This document shows positions 16,705-25,387 of a stretch of 64,000 nt of DNA, in pieces. The notes below the pieces were generated by a model. That model searched no databases. It was not told the origin of the DNA and worked only from the letters and a program-made list of their open reading frames with translations. Where the stretch lies: positions 6,945,501 through 7,009,500 of the forward strand of contig NC_021191.1 in assembly GCF_000389965.1 (NCBI RefSeq). The letters are read 5' to 3'. The DNA is from Actinoplanes sp. N902-109 (lineage in GTDB: Bacteria > Actinomycetota > Actinomycetes > Mycobacteriales > Micromonosporaceae). Numbering within the stretch: the first letter of the stretch is position 1; each line of letters starts with the position of its first letter. The position numbers and the translations under genes are program-made.

Positions 16705-17348
16705 GGCGTGTCGGGGGTCACCGGCGCGGGCGGGGCGGCGGCCGGGTTGTCCGAGCGCGCGGCGTGGATCAGCCGCTGGAACACGGTGATCACCGACAGC
16801 AGCGCCAGCACCCACAGCGCGGCCGGCAGCCCCCAGTCCAGCCCGGCGCTGCCGAGCAGACCGCCGATGCCCAGGATGACCAGGCGCTCCAGCCGCTCGG
16901 CGAGGCCCACGTCGGCGTTCAGCCCGAGGCTCTGCGCGCGCGCCTTCACGTACGAGACGACCTGCCCCCCGACCAGGCAGACGAGCGCCGCCCAGACGCC
17001 GCCGAAGGGGTTGCCCTCGGTGGCCAGGTAGTAGACGACCGCGGCGAACACGGCGCCGTCGGCGATCCGGTCCATCGACGAGTCGAGCAGCGCGCCGAAG
17101 TGGCCGCCGCCGCCTCGCATCCGCGCCATCGTGCCGTCGAGCACGTCGGTGAGGGCGGACGCGGTGACGACCCAGGTGCCCCAGAAGAGGTGGCCCTGGG
17201 AACCGAGCCACGCGCCGATCAGCACCCCTACGGTGCCGGCGACGGTGACGGCGTTCGGCGAGACGCCGATACGCAGCAGGAAACGGGCGGTCGGATTGAC
17301 GCCGTACGCGACGAGGGCACGGGCGGGCACGCTGACGATCTTTGCCAT
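16701..17348 (-). CDS. pgsA: Phosphatidylinositol (phosphate) synthase, CDP-alcohol phosphatidyltransferase
   Basis: Transfers a phosphatidyl group from CDP-diacylglycerol to inositol phosphate, giving the lipid anchor used by PimA. I choose ATG 17348 (MAKIVSVPARALVAYGVNP); the frame extends 26 codons further. The 215 residues carry the family motif DVLDGTMARMRG...FGALLDSSMDRIAD with the three metal-binding Asp near residues 70-95, and about six membrane helices. A soluble Pro/Ala tail ends the protein. It is the first gene of the PIM operon and is transcribed divergently from the EF-G-like gene. Confidence 0.93.
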   Translation of the reverse strand: MAKIVSVPARALVAYGVNPTARFLLRIGVSPNAVTVAGTVGVLIGAWLGSQGHLFWGTWVVTASALTDVLDGTMARMRGGGGHFGALLDSSMDRIADGAVFAAVVYYLATEGNPFGGVWAALVCLVGGQVVSYVKARAQSLGLNADVGLAERLERLVILGIGGLLGSAGLDWGLPAALWVLALLSVITVFQRLIHAARSDNPAAAPPAPVTPDTP

Positions 17349-17529
17349 GGCCGTCCCACCATAACGGGGCGCGACGGGATCGTCATATGACGCAGCCAAG
17401 GCACTACGAAGGGTTGCCCTCCCCACTGCGCTGGGTGTGAGGTGATAACACTCGCGTAACAGCGGACCCTCGCAAGGTCAGCCGCCGGGGTCCGGAACAA
17501 TGAGGTTCGGGCTGAGGAGGAGCGAGACG

Positions 17530-19671
17530 ATGCCGCAGAAGACCCAGGAAGCAGCAGCCGGGCCGGTGGTGACCGACGCCGGCAGAGTACGCAACGTGGT
17601 GCTCGTCGGGCACTCCGGCGCGGGCAAGACGACGCTGGTGGAGGCCCTGCTGGCCGCCACCGGCACGATCACCCGGGCGGGCTCGGTGAGCGAGGGCACC
17701 ACGGTGACCGACCACGACCCGGCCGCGCAGCGCCAGCAGCGCTCGGTCAGCCTGTCCTGCGCGCCGGTGCTGCACCAGGGCGTCAAGATCAACCTGCTGG
17801 ACACCCCCGGGTACGCCGACTTCGTCGGGGAGTTGCGCGCCGGCCTGCGGGCTGCGGACGCCGCGCTGTTCGTCGTGTCGGCGGTCGACGGCGTGGACGA
17901 CGCGACCACCGCGCTGTGGGAGGAGTGCGCCGCCGTCGGCATGCCCCGCGCGGTCGCCATCACCCGGCTGGACCACCCCCGCGCCGACTACGAGCAGACG
18001 CTGCAGGACTGCCAGGACGCGTTCGGCGAGAACGTCCTGCCGATCTACCAGCCCATGCTGGGCGACGACGGCGCCTCGGTGGCCGGGCTGATCGGGCTGA
18101 TCACGCTGCGGGTGCTGGACTACTCCGCGGGCTACCCGCCGCGCGAGAGCGAGTACGAGCAGGCCCACCTGATGCCCATCAAGGACGACCGCGACCTGCT
18201 CATCGAGGCGATCATCGCCGAGAGCGAGGACGAGAACCTGATGGACCGGTACGTGGCCGGCGAGCTGATCAGCACGGCCACGCTGGTGCCGGATCTGGAG
18301 AAGGCGGTGGCCCGGGGCACGTTCCACCCGGTCATCCCGGTCTGCTCGGGGACCGGCGTGGGCCTCGACGCGCTGCTCGACGGGCTGGTCAACGGCGCCC
18401 CCTCGCCGCTGGAGCACGACCTGCCGGTGGTGACCGGGGTGGACGGCAGCCCCAGGCCACCGCTGACCTGCGACCCGGACGGCCCGCTGGTCGCCGAGGT
18501 GGTCAAGACCACGATCGACCGGCACGTCGGGCGGGTCTCGCTGGTGCGGGTGTTCTCCGGCACCCTGCGCCCCGAGCTGACCCTGCACGTGTCCGGGCAC
18601 GGCATGGCCGGGCGCGGCCACCCCGACCACGATGCCGACGAGCGGATCGCCCACGTGTACTCCCCGCTGGGCGCCCAGCTGCGCGAGGTCGCGTCGTGCG
18701 TGGCCGGCGACATCTGCGCGATCACCAAGTCGGGCAGCGCGGAGACCGGCGACACCCTGTCGGGCAAGGACGAGCCGCTGCTCATGGAGCCGTGGACGAT
18801 GCCCGAACCGCTGCTGCCGATCGCCGTGGTGGCCAAGTCCCGCTCCGACGAGGACGCGCTGGCCAAGAACCTGGCCCGGCTGGTGGCCGGCGACCCGACG
18901 CTGCGGCTGGACCGCAACGCCGAGACCCACCAGCTCGTGCTCTGGTGCATGGGCGAGTCACACGCCGAGGTGGTGCTCGACCGGCTCCGCGCCGGCGGCG
19001 TCGAGCTGGACACCGAGCCGGTCAAGGTCGCGTTGCGCGAGACGTTCGGATCCGCCGCCAAGGGCCACGGCCGGCACGTCAAGCAGTCCGGCGGGCACGG
19101 TCAGTACGCGGTCTGCGACCTGGAGATCGAGCCGCTGCCCCGCGGGTCGGGCTTCGAGTTCGTCGACAAGGTGGTCGGCGGCGCGGTACCGCACAACTAC
19201 ATCCCGTCGGTGGAGAAGGGCGTGCGCGCTCAGCTCGAACGCGGCCTGGTCGCCGGTTACCCGGTGGTGGACGTGCGGGTCACGCTGACCGACGGCAAGG
19301 CGCACAGCGTCGACTCCTCCGACGCCGCGTTCCAGACCGCCGGGTCGCTGGCCCTGCGCGAGGCCGCCGGTCAGGGGCAGATGACGCTGCTCGAGCCGGT
19401 CGACGAGGTCGTGGTGCGGGTGCCGGACAGCTACGTGGGCGCGGTGATGAGCGACCTGTCCGGGCGCCGGGGCCGCCCGATGGGCACCGACGCCGACGAG
19501 GACGGCGGGCACAGCCTGGTCCGCGCCGAGGTACCGGCGACCGAGCTGGTGCGCTACGCCGTGGAACTACGCGCGCTGACCTCGGGGGCGGGCACCTTCA
19601 CCCGTACGTACGTCCGCCACGAGCCCATGCCGGTGCACCTGGCGGAGAAGGTGACGATCGAACAGCGCTAG
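17530..19671 (+). CDS. EF-G-like translation GTPase (EF-G2/FusA2 type)
   Basis: Translational GTPase of the second actinobacterial EF-G group; its function is not settled and it is not the main fusA. I choose ATG 17530 (MPQKTQEAAAG), preceded by GAGGAG. The 713 residues have G1 (GHSGAGKTT), G3 (DTPGYADF) and a divergent G4 reading TRLD where canonical factors have NKxD. Domains II-V follow, including GRHVKQSGGHGQYA and a domain V ending with EQR. It is inserted, on the opposite strand, between pgsA and the HIT gene, which are adjacent in mycobacteria. Its TAG stop shares the palindrome CTAG (19668-19671) with the stop of the convergent HIT gene. Confidence 0.88.
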   Translation: MPQKTQEAAAGPVVTDAGRVRNVVLVGHSGAGKTTLVEALLAATGTITRAGSVSEGTTVTDHDPAAQRQQRSVSLSCAPVLHQGVKINLLDTPGYADFVGELRAGLRAADAALFVVSAVDGVDDATTALWEECAAVGMPRAVAITRLDHPRADYEQTLQDCQDAFGENVLPIYQPMLGDDGASVAGLIGLITLRVLDYSAGYPPRESEYEQAHLMPIKDDRDLLIEAIIAESEDENLMDRYVAGELISTATLVPDLEKAVARGTFHPVIPVCSGTGVGLDALLDGLVNGAPSPLEHDLPVVTGVDGSPRPPLTCDPDGPLVAEVVKTTIDRHVGRVSLVRVFSGTLRPELTLHVSGHGMAGRGHPDHDADERIAHVYSPLGAQLREVASCVAGDICAITKSGSAETGDTLSGKDEPLLMEPWTMPEPLLPIAVVAKSRSDEDALAKNLARLVAGDPTLRLDRNAETHQLVLWCMGESHAEVVLDRLRAGGVELDTEPVKVALRETFGSAAKGHGRHVKQSGGHGQYAVCDLEIEPLPRGSGFEFVDKVVGGAVPHNYIPSVEKGVRAQLERGLVAGYPVVDVRVTLTDGKAHSVDSSDAAFQTAGSLALREAAGQGQMTLLEPVDEVVVRVPDSYVGAVMSDLSGRRGRPMGTDADEDGGHSLVRAEVPATELVRYAVELRALTSGAGTFTRTYVRHEPMPVHLAEKVTIEQR

Positions 19672-20171
19672 CCCCAGGCCTTGATCAGCAGGTCCTTGGT
19701 GTCGCTGAGCAGCTGCGGCAACACCTTGGTCTGCCCCACCACCGGCATGAAGTTGCCGTCGCCGCCCCACCGCGGCACCACGTGCTGATGCAGGTGCTCG
19801 GCGATGCCGGCGCCGGCCACCGCGCCCTGGTTCATCCCCAGGTTGAACCCGTGCGGGCTGCTGACCCGCCGGATCACCCGCATCGCACGCTGGGTGAACT
19901 CGGCCACCTCGACGGTCTCGGCCGGCGTCAGCTCGGTGTAGTCGGCAACGTGCCGGTAGGGGCAGACCAACAGATGGCCCGGGTTGTACGGGTACAGGTT
20001 GAGGATCGCGTAGACCTGCTCACCCCGGGCCACGATCAGGCCCCGGTCCTCGGGCAGCCCCGGCGCCAGGCAGAACGGGCAGCCCTGCGGCCGGTCCTCC
20101 TGCGCGACGTATGCCATCCGGTGCGGCGTCCACAGCCGCTCGAGCCCGTCGGGTTCCCCTGCCTGCGCCAC
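19668..20171 (-). CDS. HIT-family hydrolase/AP4A phosphorylase-like protein
   Basis: Nucleotide-binding HIT protein, likely cleaving diadenosine polyphosphates or AMP-X compounds; the mycobacterial orthologue in the same position (Rv2613c) is an AP4A phosphorylase. The 167 residues carry the histidine triad in HLHQHVVPRW (about 129-138), a CPFC zinc knuckle near residue 31, and NLYPYNPGHLLVCP. It starts with GTG at 20171. In mycobacteria it sits between thrS and pgsA1; here a sigma-factor pair and the EF-G-like gene separate it from both. Confidence 0.9.
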   Translation of the reverse strand: MAQAGEPDGLERLWTPHRMAYVAQEDRPQGCPFCLAPGLPEDRGLIVARGEQVYAILNLYPYNPGHLLVCPYRHVADYTELTPAETVEVAEFTQRAMRVIRRVSSPHGFNLGMNQGAVAGAGIAEHLHQHVVPRWGGDGNFMPVVGQTKVLPQLLSDTKDLLIKAWG

Positions 20172-20246
20172 GCACCCACATTAGGGCACAGCACAATCAC
20201 CCGGTCCGGCGTCCTGATAGGGAAGGCATCGGCACCGGAGGGGCAC

Positions 20247-20723
20247 ATGGAGTTCGAGGAGTTCGCCGCGGCGCGGTCACCGGCGCTGCTGCGCTACGCG
20301 ATGCTGCTGAGCGGTGATCGCGAGCAGGCCCGGGACCTCGTGCAGGAGGTGCTGACCCGGGCCTTGGTGAAGTGGCCGCGGATCACCCGGGCCGACGATC
20401 CGTACGCCTACGTGCGGCGGATGGTGACCAACGAGTACCTGTCGTGGCGGCGCCGGCGGCGAGTGCCGACCGTACCGCTGGCCGACGGCTTCGACCCGGC
20501 CGGGACCGAACGCCCCGGCCACGACGACAGCCTGTGGAACCTGCTGGGCGGTCTGCCACGGCAGCAGCGCGCGGTGCTGGTGCTGCGCTACTACGAGGGC
20601 CTGGGCGACGACGAGATCGCCGATGTCCTGGCCTGCCGTCCGGGGACGGTCCGCGGCTACGCCAGCCGGGCCCTGGCCACCCTGCGCATCGAGATCGTCC
20701 AGCACTCGGAGGCCCTGCCGTGA
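20247..20723 (+). CDS. SigE-family (SACE_4042-type) RNA polymerase sigma-70 factor
   Basis: ECF-type sigma factor of 158 residues that would direct RNA polymerase to its own promoter set. Region 2 appears as FAAARSPALLRYAMLL and ARDLVQEVLTRALVKW, with the DNA-facing block YAYVRRMVTNEYLSWRRRRR. Region 4 appears as LPRQQRAVLVLRYYEGLGDDEIADVL with a helix-turn-helix ending in GYASRALATLR. The start ATG 20247 has GGAGGGG four bases upstream. It is coupled by a GTGA overlap to a membrane-anchored partner, the usual sign of a sigma/anti-sigma-like pair. It is transcribed divergently from the HIT gene. Confidence 0.92.
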   Translation: MEFEEFAAARSPALLRYAMLLSGDREQARDLVQEVLTRALVKWPRITRADDPYAYVRRMVTNEYLSWRRRRRVPTVPLADGFDPAGTERPGHDDSLWNLLGGLPRQQRAVLVLRYYEGLGDDEIADVLACRPGTVRGYASRALATLRIEIVQHSEALP

Positions 20724-21640
20724 ACACCCTCGACGACCTGTACCGGACCTTCGACACGTACGCCGCCCACGCCCCGGACAGCACCGGCCTGGTCGAACAG
20801 GCCCGCGCCGGCGCCGCCCGCCGCCGGATCCGTCGCCGCTGGCAGGGCTGGCTCGCGGGCGCGGCTGTGCTCGCCCTCGCCGGCTCGGCGCCCCTGGCGG
20901 TGGCAGCGCTACGACCGGACAGGGAATTGCCGCGGACACCGGCCCAGCTGTCCTTGAGCCTGGACGCGCCGTTCGCAGCCGCGGAGCATTCCGGCACCGG
21001 CGGCACGGAGAGTCTGCTCACCGCGAACGTGCTCGTGCAGGCGGGGCCGCTCACCCTGCCGGACCTGCGGACCGGCCGGACGCTGCGGGTCGCCGGGCAC
21101 GACGCGCGGGCCACCAGCAACGCCCTCGGCTGGCCGCTGCCGTCGGGTGGCTGGGTCACCGTCAGCAACGGCGACGAGGCCACCCGGGTCCTGGTCGCCG
21201 AGCATCTGCACACCGGCCCGCCGCGCGACGTGCCGGTGCCGTGGCGGGCGGGCTGGCTGCCCACCGGCGCGCAGGTCAGCGGCACCCGGCTCACGGAGGG
21301 CGTCCTGGTGCGGTATGCCCTGGCCAGCCGGGTGGCCGAGGGCTGGCTCGACAGTCCGCTGGCGATCGAGGCAGTCCCGCTGTCCTCCTCGCAGTGGTCG
21401 ACGGACAAGCGGGTCCAGTACGAACCCGCGCAACCCGTCAACGGGCGGCCGGCGCTGCGGCTCAAGGCGTCCCGGCGGGTGCCGGGCGGCAATGACGGGC
21501 TCGCCATCGAGACGCCGACGTGCGCGATCGCCATCACGTTCGCGCACGGGGCGACCGACTATGCGGCGTTGCGGCGCATCGCCGCGAGCCTCACCGTTGC
21601 CGACTGCACGGATCGCTCGACCTGGTCGCCGGCGAGGTGA
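20720..21640 (+). CDS. Membrane-anchored partner of the SigE-type sigma factor
   Basis: A 306-residue protein coupled to the sigma gene by a 4-bp GTGA overlap. It has a cytoplasmic N-terminus of about 45 residues rich in Arg, one membrane helix (about 48-66, LAGAAVLALAGSAPLAVAA) and an external domain of about 240 residues with two Cys near the end (PTCAIAI and ADCTDRS). No zinc-binding anti-sigma motif is seen. I infer a regulator or sensor of the sigma factor from context only; the outer domain is not recognised. Confidence 0.8.
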   Translation: MNTLDDLYRTFDTYAAHAPDSTGLVEQARAGAARRRIRRRWQGWLAGAAVLALAGSAPLAVAALRPDRELPRTPAQLSLSLDAPFAAAEHSGTGGTESLLTANVLVQAGPLTLPDLRTGRTLRVAGHDARATSNALGWPLPSGGWVTVSNGDEATRVLVAEHLHTGPPRDVPVPWRAGWLPTGAQVSGTRLTEGVLVRYALASRVAEGWLDSPLAIEAVPLSSSQWSTDKRVQYEPAQPVNGRPALRLKASRRVPGGNDGLAIETPTCAIAITFAHGATDYAALRRIAASLTVADCTDRSTWSPAR

Positions 21641-21642
21641 CG

Positions 21643-21668
21643 GACGGGGAGCCCGCGGGCTCCCCGTC
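21643..21668. terminator. Bidirectional terminator between convergent genes
   Basis: GACGGGGAGCCC and GGGCTCCCCGTC form an uninterrupted inverted repeat around GC, between the sigma-partner stop and the thrS stop. Confidence 0.75.
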
Positions 21669-21678
21669 ACCGGGGGAG

Positions 21679-23652
21679 TCAGGCCGCGGACGGGCCGGTG
21701 TTGACGCGCGAGCGGACGACGTCCACGACGTGGGCGACCGCCTCGTCGAGGGCGACGCCGTTGCGCTGGGAGCCGTCGCGGTAGCGGAACGACACGGTGC
21801 CGCCGTTGACGTCGTCGTCGCCGGCGATCGCCATGAACGGGATCTTCTGCTGCTGGGCGGTGCGGATCTTCTTCTGCATCCGGTCGGTGGAGTAGTCGAC
21901 CTCGGCGCGGATGCCTTCCTTGTGCAGCCGGTTGACGAACTCCTGGAGGTAGTCGGCGTGCTCGTCGCGGATCGGGATGCCGACCACCTGCACCGGGGCC
22001 AGCCAGGCCGGGAACGCGCCGGCGTAGTGCTCGACCAGCACGCCGAAGAAGCGCTCGATCGAGCCGAACTTCGCCGCGTGGATCATCACCGGTTCCTGCC
22101 GGGAGCCATCGGCCGCCTGGTACTCCAGGCCGAACCGGGCCGGCTGGTTGAAGTCGTACTGGATGGTCGACATCTGCCAGGTGCGGCCGATGGCGTCGCG
22201 GGCCTGCACGCTGATCTTCGGGCCGTAGAACGCCGCGCCGCCCGGGTCGTCGACGAGTTCCATGCCGGAGTCGCGGGCCACCTCGGCGAGCACGCTGGTG
22301 GCTTTCTCCCACTGCTCGTCCGTACCGATGAACTTGTCGCTCTTGGGGTCGCGGGTGGACAGCTCGAGGTAGAAGTCGTCCAGGCCGAAGTCGCGCAGCA
22401 GCGACAGCACGAAGTCGAGCAGGTGCTTGATCTCGGCCGGGGCGTCCTCGGCGGTGACGTACGAGTGCGAGTCGTCCTGGGTCAGCCCGCGCACCCGGGT
22501 CAGGCCGTGCACCACGCCGGACTTCTCGTAGCGGTAGACCGAGCCGAACTCGAACAGGCGCATCGGCAGCTCACGGTAGGACCGCCCGCGCGACCTGAAG
22601 ATCAGGTTGTGCATCGGGCAGTTCATCGCCTTGAGGTAGTAGTCGCTCCCCTCCATGTGCATCGGGGGGAACATCGTGTCCTTGTAGTACGGCAGGTGAC
22701 CCGAGGTGTGGAACAGGTTCTCCTTGCTGATGTGCGGGGTGCCGACGTACTGGAAGCCCTCCTCGATGTGGCGGGCCCGGACGTAGTCCTCCATCTCCCG
22801 CTTGACCGCACCGCCCTTGGGGTGGAACACCACCAGGCCGCTGCCGATCTCGTCGGGGAACGAGAACAGGTCCAGCTCGGTGCCGAGCTTGCGGTGGTCG
22901 CGGCGCTCGGCCTCGGCAAGCCGGTTCAGGTACGCCTTGAGCTCGTCGCGGCTCGGCCAGGCGGTGCCGTAGATCCGCTGCAACTGCGGGTTCTTCTCGC
23001 TGCCGCGCCAGTACGCCGCGGCCGAGCGCATCAGCTTGAACGCCGGGATGAGCCGGGTGCTGGGCAGGTGCGGGCCGCGGCACAGGTCGCCCCAGACGCG
23101 CTCGCCGTCCTTGGTCAGGTTGTCGTAGTGGGTCAGCTCGCCGGCCCCGACCGCCTTGGCCTCCTCGTCGACGTCACCCTTGATGTCGACCAGCTCCAGC
23201 TTGTACGGCTCGTGCTTCAGCTCGGCCTTGGCCTCGTCCAGCGACGCGTACTCGCGGCGGCGGAAGGTCTGCCCGGCCTTGACGATCTCCTGCATGCGCT
23301 TCTCGAGCCGGGTCAGGTCCTCGGGCTGGAACGGCTTCTCGACGTCGAAGTCGTAGTAGAACCCGTCCCGGATCGGCGGGCCGATGCCGAGCTTGGCCTC
23401 GGGGAACACGTCCTGCACCGCCTGGGCCAGCACGTGCGCGGTGGAGTGGCGCAGCACGTCGAGACCGTCCGGGGTGTCGATGCCGACCGGGGTCACCTCG
23501 GCGTCGCTGTCCGGCGTCCAGCTCAGGTCGCGCAGCCGGCCGTCCGTGTCCTTCACCACGACAACCGCCTTGGGGCCGTGCTGGGGCAGGCCCGCGGCGG
23601 CCACCGCGTCGGCCGCCGTCGTCCCCGCTGGGACAACTAGAACGTCGGACAC
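21679..23652 (-). CDS. thrS: Threonyl-tRNA synthetase
   Basis: Charges tRNA(Thr) with threonine. I choose GTG 23652 (VSDVLVVPAGTTAADAV) because GAAGGAG lies seven bases upstream; a TTG-initiated frame extends 15 codons further into a leader repeat. The 657 residues have a TGS domain, the editing domain with HSTAHVLAQAV and RGPHLPST, and the class II catalytic core. The core shows the zinc-site segment AMNCPMHNLIF, motif 2 near LTRVRGLTQDDSH and motif 3 near FGSIERFFGVL. A C-terminal anticodon-binding domain closes the protein. Length is normal. The tandem repeat just upstream in the leader is unusual for this gene. Confidence 0.96.
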   Translation of the reverse strand: MSDVLVVPAGTTAADAVAAAGLPQHGPKAVVVVKDTDGRLRDLSWTPDSDAEVTPVGIDTPDGLDVLRHSTAHVLAQAVQDVFPEAKLGIGPPIRDGFYYDFDVEKPFQPEDLTRLEKRMQEIVKAGQTFRRREYASLDEAKAELKHEPYKLELVDIKGDVDEEAKAVGAGELTHYDNLTKDGERVWGDLCRGPHLPSTRLIPAFKLMRSAAAYWRGSEKNPQLQRIYGTAWPSRDELKAYLNRLAEAERRDHRKLGTELDLFSFPDEIGSGLVVFHPKGGAVKREMEDYVRARHIEEGFQYVGTPHISKENLFHTSGHLPYYKDTMFPPMHMEGSDYYLKAMNCPMHNLIFRSRGRSYRELPMRLFEFGSVYRYEKSGVVHGLTRVRGLTQDDSHSYVTAEDAPAEIKHLLDFVLSLLRDFGLDDFYLELSTRDPKSDKFIGTDEQWEKATSVLAEVARDSGMELVDDPGGAAFYGPKISVQARDAIGRTWQMSTIQYDFNQPARFGLEYQAADGSRQEPVMIHAAKFGSIERFFGVLVEHYAGAFPAWLAPVQVVGIPIRDEHADYLQEFVNRLHKEGIRAEVDYSTDRMQKKIRTAQQQKIPFMAIAGDDDVNGGTVSFRYRDGSQRNGVALDEAVAHVVDVVRSRVNTGPSAA

Positions 23653-23664
23653 GGCGAACTCCTT

Positions 23665-23729
23665 CAACTTTTGTGTGGGCAACTCTTGGGTGGGCAACTC
23701 TTGTGTGGGGGCAACTCTTGTGCTGGGGA
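23665..23729 (-). repeat. 15-bp tandem repeat in the thrS leader
   Basis: Four copies of CAACTCTTGTGTGGG (plus strand) start at 23665, 23680, 23695 and 23712; the period is 15, 15 and 17. In the transcript the unit reads CACAAGAGTTGCCC-like, and the copy nearest the gene runs into the thrS ribosome-binding site. The 15-base period equals five codons and stays open in the thrS frame (PTQEL, PTQKL). A T-box is not evident. Confidence 0.85.
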
Positions 23730-23740
23730 CGGCACCGATG

Positions 23741-24631
23741 CTAGTCGGTCACCCATTCCGGCAACGGCTCGCGGGCCGCCAGCCATTCCTTCGGGATGCC
23801 GTCGATGCCGGTGTACGCCGCGACGATCCCGCCCGCCATCGCCGCGGTGGTGTCCATGTCCCCGCCGGCGGCGATGCACGCCTGCACGGCCGCCGGGTAG
23901 TCGCCGAGGTGGTGGGTGGCGACCCAGAGCGCGAACGGCACCGAGTCCACGGCCGTCGACCGGGTGCCGTTGCCCAGCTCGTGCGCGGCCTCCTCGGCGG
24001 TCGCAATCCTCGTCGCGGCGCGTAACCCGTCGCGCACCACGCTCTGTGGCGTGTGCGCGAGCACCGCGCCGAGCAGGTCCACCGGCTGCCCGTCGAGCCG
24101 GGCGGCCGCCGCCACGGCCGCGGCGACGGTGACCGCCACTCCCCCGGCGATGCCCTCGGGATGGGCGTGGGTGACCTCGGCCGCGCGGGCGCCCTGCTCG
24201 GCGGCGTGCGCCGGCGAGTCGGCGTGCCAGGCCCCGAGCGGTGCGGCGCGCATGGCGGCGCCGTTGCCGGCCGACCCCTGTCCCTCGAACGCGGCCGCGG
24301 CGGCGATCGGCCACGGCGTGCCCCCGCGGAGCTGCCGGAGCATGACGACCGCGCCGGGCCCGTACCCGCGGTAGGGGTCGAAGTGCCGCCCGAGCAGCGC
24401 AGCGAACCGGTCGCGGTCGAAGTCGCCCGCCCCCAGGGTCGCGACGATGCAGCATGCCTCCTCGGTGTCGTCGGTCCACGGCCACGGCGGGTCCGGCGGC
24501 ACGTCGAGGGACTGACCGGGGATGAAGAACTGCGCGCCCAGGGCGTCACCGACGGACAGCCCGGCGAGGCTGTCAGCGGCCAGCGCGGCCCGCGTACCGG
24601 GGAAAAGGGTGAAGGTCATGTAATCACTCAC
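23741..24631 (-). CDS. ADP-ribosylglycohydrolase family protein
   Basis: DraG-type hydrolase that removes ADP-ribose from proteins or small molecules using two Mg ions; cytosolic. The 296 residues show the acidic metal-binding sites: PWTDDTEEA near residues 50-58 and GGDMDTTAAMAGGIVAAY near the C-terminus. The latter has Met where the usual motif is GGDTDT, while the metal-binding Asp residues are kept. The start may be ATG 24631 or the internal ATG at 24619 (MTFTLFPGT). No DraT or toxin partner is next to it. It is divergent from the response regulator. Confidence 0.88.
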   Translation of the reverse strand: MSDYMTFTLFPGTRAALAADSLAGLSVGDALGAQFFIPGQSLDVPPDPPWPWTDDTEEACCIVATLGAGDFDRDRFAALLGRHFDPYRGYGPGAVVMLRQLRGGTPWPIAAAAAFEGQGSAGNGAAMRAAPLGAWHADSPAHAAEQGARAAEVTHAHPEGIAGGVAVTVAAAVAAAARLDGQPVDLLGAVLAHTPQSVVRDGLRAATRIATAEEAAHELGNGTRSTAVDSVPFALWVATHHLGDYPAAVQACIAAGGDMDTTAAMAGGIVAAYTGIDGIPKEWLAAREPLPEWVTD

Positions 24632-24697
24632 GGTAAGGAAGCGATGGCCCTGAATGACGGATTCGGTCTATCTTGCCAAGGGCAGTACCTTCTTCGC

Positions 24698-25387
24698 ATG
24701 GCCACGGTGTTGCTCGTCGAGGACGACCACGTCGTGCGCGGTGCGATGCTCCGGTCGCTGGCCGACCGGGGACACGCCGTGCACGCCGTCGGGACGGCTC
24801 TCGACGCCCTGCGCCGCGTCGCTGCGGAGACCCCCGACCTGGTCGTGCTCGACCTCGGGCTGCCCGACCTGGACGGGTCCGACGCGCTGCGGATGCTGCG
24901 CGGCATCACCGACGTGCCGATCATCATCGCGACCGCCCGGGACGACGAGCAGACCGTGGTGCGGCTGCTCCGCGCCGGTGCGGACGACTACATGGTCAAG
25001 CCGTTCACCGGCGCCCACCTCGACGCGCGCATCACCACGGTGCTGCGCCGGGTCGGCCGGGCCAGCCGGATCGCCCAGCCCGCCGTGCACGAGGTCGGCG
25101 AGCTCCGGGTGGACGTCGGCGAACGCAGTGCCACGCTGGGCGATCAGCCGCTGGCCCTGACCCGCAAGGAGTTCGACCTGCTGGCCTACCTGGCCGCGCG
25201 CCCGGGCCGGGTGGTGTCACGGCGAGAGCTGTTGGAGGAGGTATGGCGACAGCCGTCAGTCGGCGAGGACCAGACGATCGACGTGCATCTGTACTGGCTG
25301 CGTCGGAAACTGGGCGAATCCGCGGCGAAGCCTCGCTACCTGCGCACCGTGCGGGGGGTCGGATTCCGGTTGGTGGCCCCGGACTGA
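24698..25387 (+). CDS. OmpR-type response regulator
   Basis: DNA-binding regulator of a two-component system. The 229 residues have a receiver domain with acidic pocket VEDDH, phosphoacceptor Asp in VVLDLGLPDLDG (near residue 51), Thr in IIIATARDD and Lys in YMVKPF. A winged-helix output domain follows (LALTRKEFDLLAYLAARPG, then RRKLGESAAKPRYLRTVRGVGFRL). It overlaps the histidine kinase by 4 bp (CTGA). Targets are not evident. Confidence 0.93.
   Translation: MATVLLVEDDHVVRGAMLRSLADRGHAVHAVGTALDALRRVAAETPDLVVLDLGLPDLDGSDALRMLRGITDVPIIIATARDDEQTVVRLLRAGADDYMVKPFTGAHLDARITTVLRRVGRASRIAQPAVHEVGELRVDVGERSATLGDQPLALTRKEFDLLAYLAARPGRVVSRRELLEEVWRQPSVGEDQTIDVHLYWLRRKLGESAAKPRYLRTVRGVGFRLVAPD

Noticed and set aside
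23640..23740. T-box leader on thrS
   Set aside because: No T-box bulge sequence, specifier stem or terminator/antiterminator pair is visible; only direct repeats are present.
23741..24631. Toxin-antitoxin or DraT/DraG system
   Set aside because: The ADP-ribosylglycohydrolase stands alone; neither neighbour is an ADP-ribosyltransferase.
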